This document shows, piece after piece, positions 5,573 to 5,965 of a stretch of 5,965 nucleotides of DNA. Origin of the DNA: Dehalococcoidia bacterium (lineage in GTDB: Bacteria > Chloroflexota > Dehalococcoidia > UBA3495 > JAAXIE01); contig JAAXIE010000317.1 of NCBI GenBank assembly GCA_012270525.1, positions 1-5,965 of the forward strand. The letters run 5' to 3'. Each line of letters begins with the position of its first letter. The first letter of the stretch is position 1. The notes below the pieces were generated by a model. That model saw only the letters and a list, made by a program, of their open reading frames with translations. It did not search any database and had not been told where the DNA came from. Position numbers and translations under genes: made by a program.

Positions 5573-5965
5573 TGACCGAGGGGACTTGCGGAGCGTCGGT
5601 TTATCAGTGGAAGCGGCACGGGGCGTATCTGGAACTCATTTTTTCCTAGCTGGGGTGCGCTGCGTTTGTCGCACTCCTTGGGACTCCCAGCTTTGGGTCT
5701 GTAGCTGGAAAACCTGTCGCGGTGTGTCGCACCGCACCTGGGGCGCTCCCAGGAAGGACAGAAGAAGGGGTGGAGCAGGGCTCAGGGTTGGCATGGTGCG
5801 CTCGTTTGTCCTTCCAAGTAAATGGCAGGGCTGGGCAAATGGCAGGGCTGGAGAACCCCTTGTGGGGGTCGGGGCTCAGCCCGTGTTCACGCTAGCAGGA
5901 GAGGGGGCGGGAGGCAATGGCCATTTGTCATAGCCTTGGCCCGGCTTCCGGTGGCAGGGGGGCTA
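5573..5965. other. Non-coding, hairpin-rich intergenic stretch with no credible gene
   Basis: No reading frame here looks like a protein. The longest, 5550-5933 on the plus strand, is rich in Trp, Cys, Gly and Arg and lacks any family pattern. The stretch holds several GC-rich inverted repeats: GGGGTGCG/CGCACTCC (5652-5659 with 5670-5677, one G-T pair), GCGGTG/CACCGC (5719-5724 with 5730-5735), CCTGGG/CCCAGG (5737-5742 with 5748-5753), GGAAGGACA/TGTCCTTCC (5752-5760 with 5807-5815), GGGCT/AGCCC (5872-5882), and a palindrome AATGGCCATT (5916-5925). None is followed by a clear T-run, so no terminator is called. No tRNA, RNase P, SRP RNA or tmRNA signature was recognised. Confidence 0.5.
5820..5851. 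repeat. Tandem direct repeat, two copies of a 15-base unit
   Basis: AAATGGCAGGGCTGG occurs exactly at 5820-5834 and at 5837-5851, a 17-base period. The core AAATGGC also occurs inverted at 5920-5926. Only two copies are present, so it is neither a CRISPR nor a clear iteron array. Confidence 0.75.

Noticed and set aside
5550..5933. Open frame of 127 codons on the plus strand
   Set aside because: The composition is unlike a protein (many Trp, Cys, Arg, Gly), no ribosome site was noted, no family pattern is seen, and it runs through several hairpins and the tandem repeat.

Overview
The window is GC-rich bacterial chromosomal DNA, and its genes are mostly ordinary metabolic and membrane-lipid genes. 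The mix is: an inositol phospholipid cluster resembling the actinobacterial one, a two-domain protein disulfide oxidoreductase of the kind found in thermophiles and Chloroflexota, a small PaREP1/HEPN-like protein, and a TPP-riboswitch-controlled thiG. This fits a Chloroflexota genome (Dehalococcoidia or SAR202-like) best. That assignment is inference from gene content only, and an actinobacterial relative cannot be excluded.

Layout, left to right. At 1-416 (minus) is the N-terminal part of thiG, cut by the window edge. Its leader at 416-615 holds, in transcription order, an extended -10 promoter, a TPP aptamer, an intrinsic terminator and a Shine-Dalgarno site. This is a complete transcription-attenuation riboswitch. 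A divergent intergenic region follows, then a small plus-strand gene at 767-1150 for an all-alpha PaREP1/HEPN-like protein of unknown function. Its stop lies six bases from the stop of ribH (lumazine synthase, 1157-1633, minus). Upstream of ribH is a protein disulfide oxidoreductase (1722-2414, minus) with two CxxC sites.

The right half is an apparent three-gene minus-strand operon for inositol phospholipid synthesis: ino1 (myo-inositol-1-phosphate synthase, 4359-5450), a PimA-like GT4 glycosyltransferase (3121-4281), and a CDP-alcohol phosphatidyltransferase of the phosphatidylinositol-phosphate synthase type (2496-3134) that overlaps the glycosyltransferase end. Together they would make inositol 1-phosphate, attach it to CDP-diacylglycerol, and mannosylate (or otherwise glycosylate) the lipid. 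The 5511-5965 stretch has no credible gene. It holds the ino1 promoter, a 7-bp dyad just upstream of it, several GC-rich hairpins and a short tandem repeat.

I see no CRISPR array, insertion sequence, tRNA or rRNA. The most notable points are the compact phosphatidylinositol operon, the ino1 start (probably TTG at 5450, with a promoter and strong Shine-Dalgarno site behind it), the complete TPP attenuator, the orphan PaREP1/HEPN-like gene and the structured non-coding block upstream of ino1.
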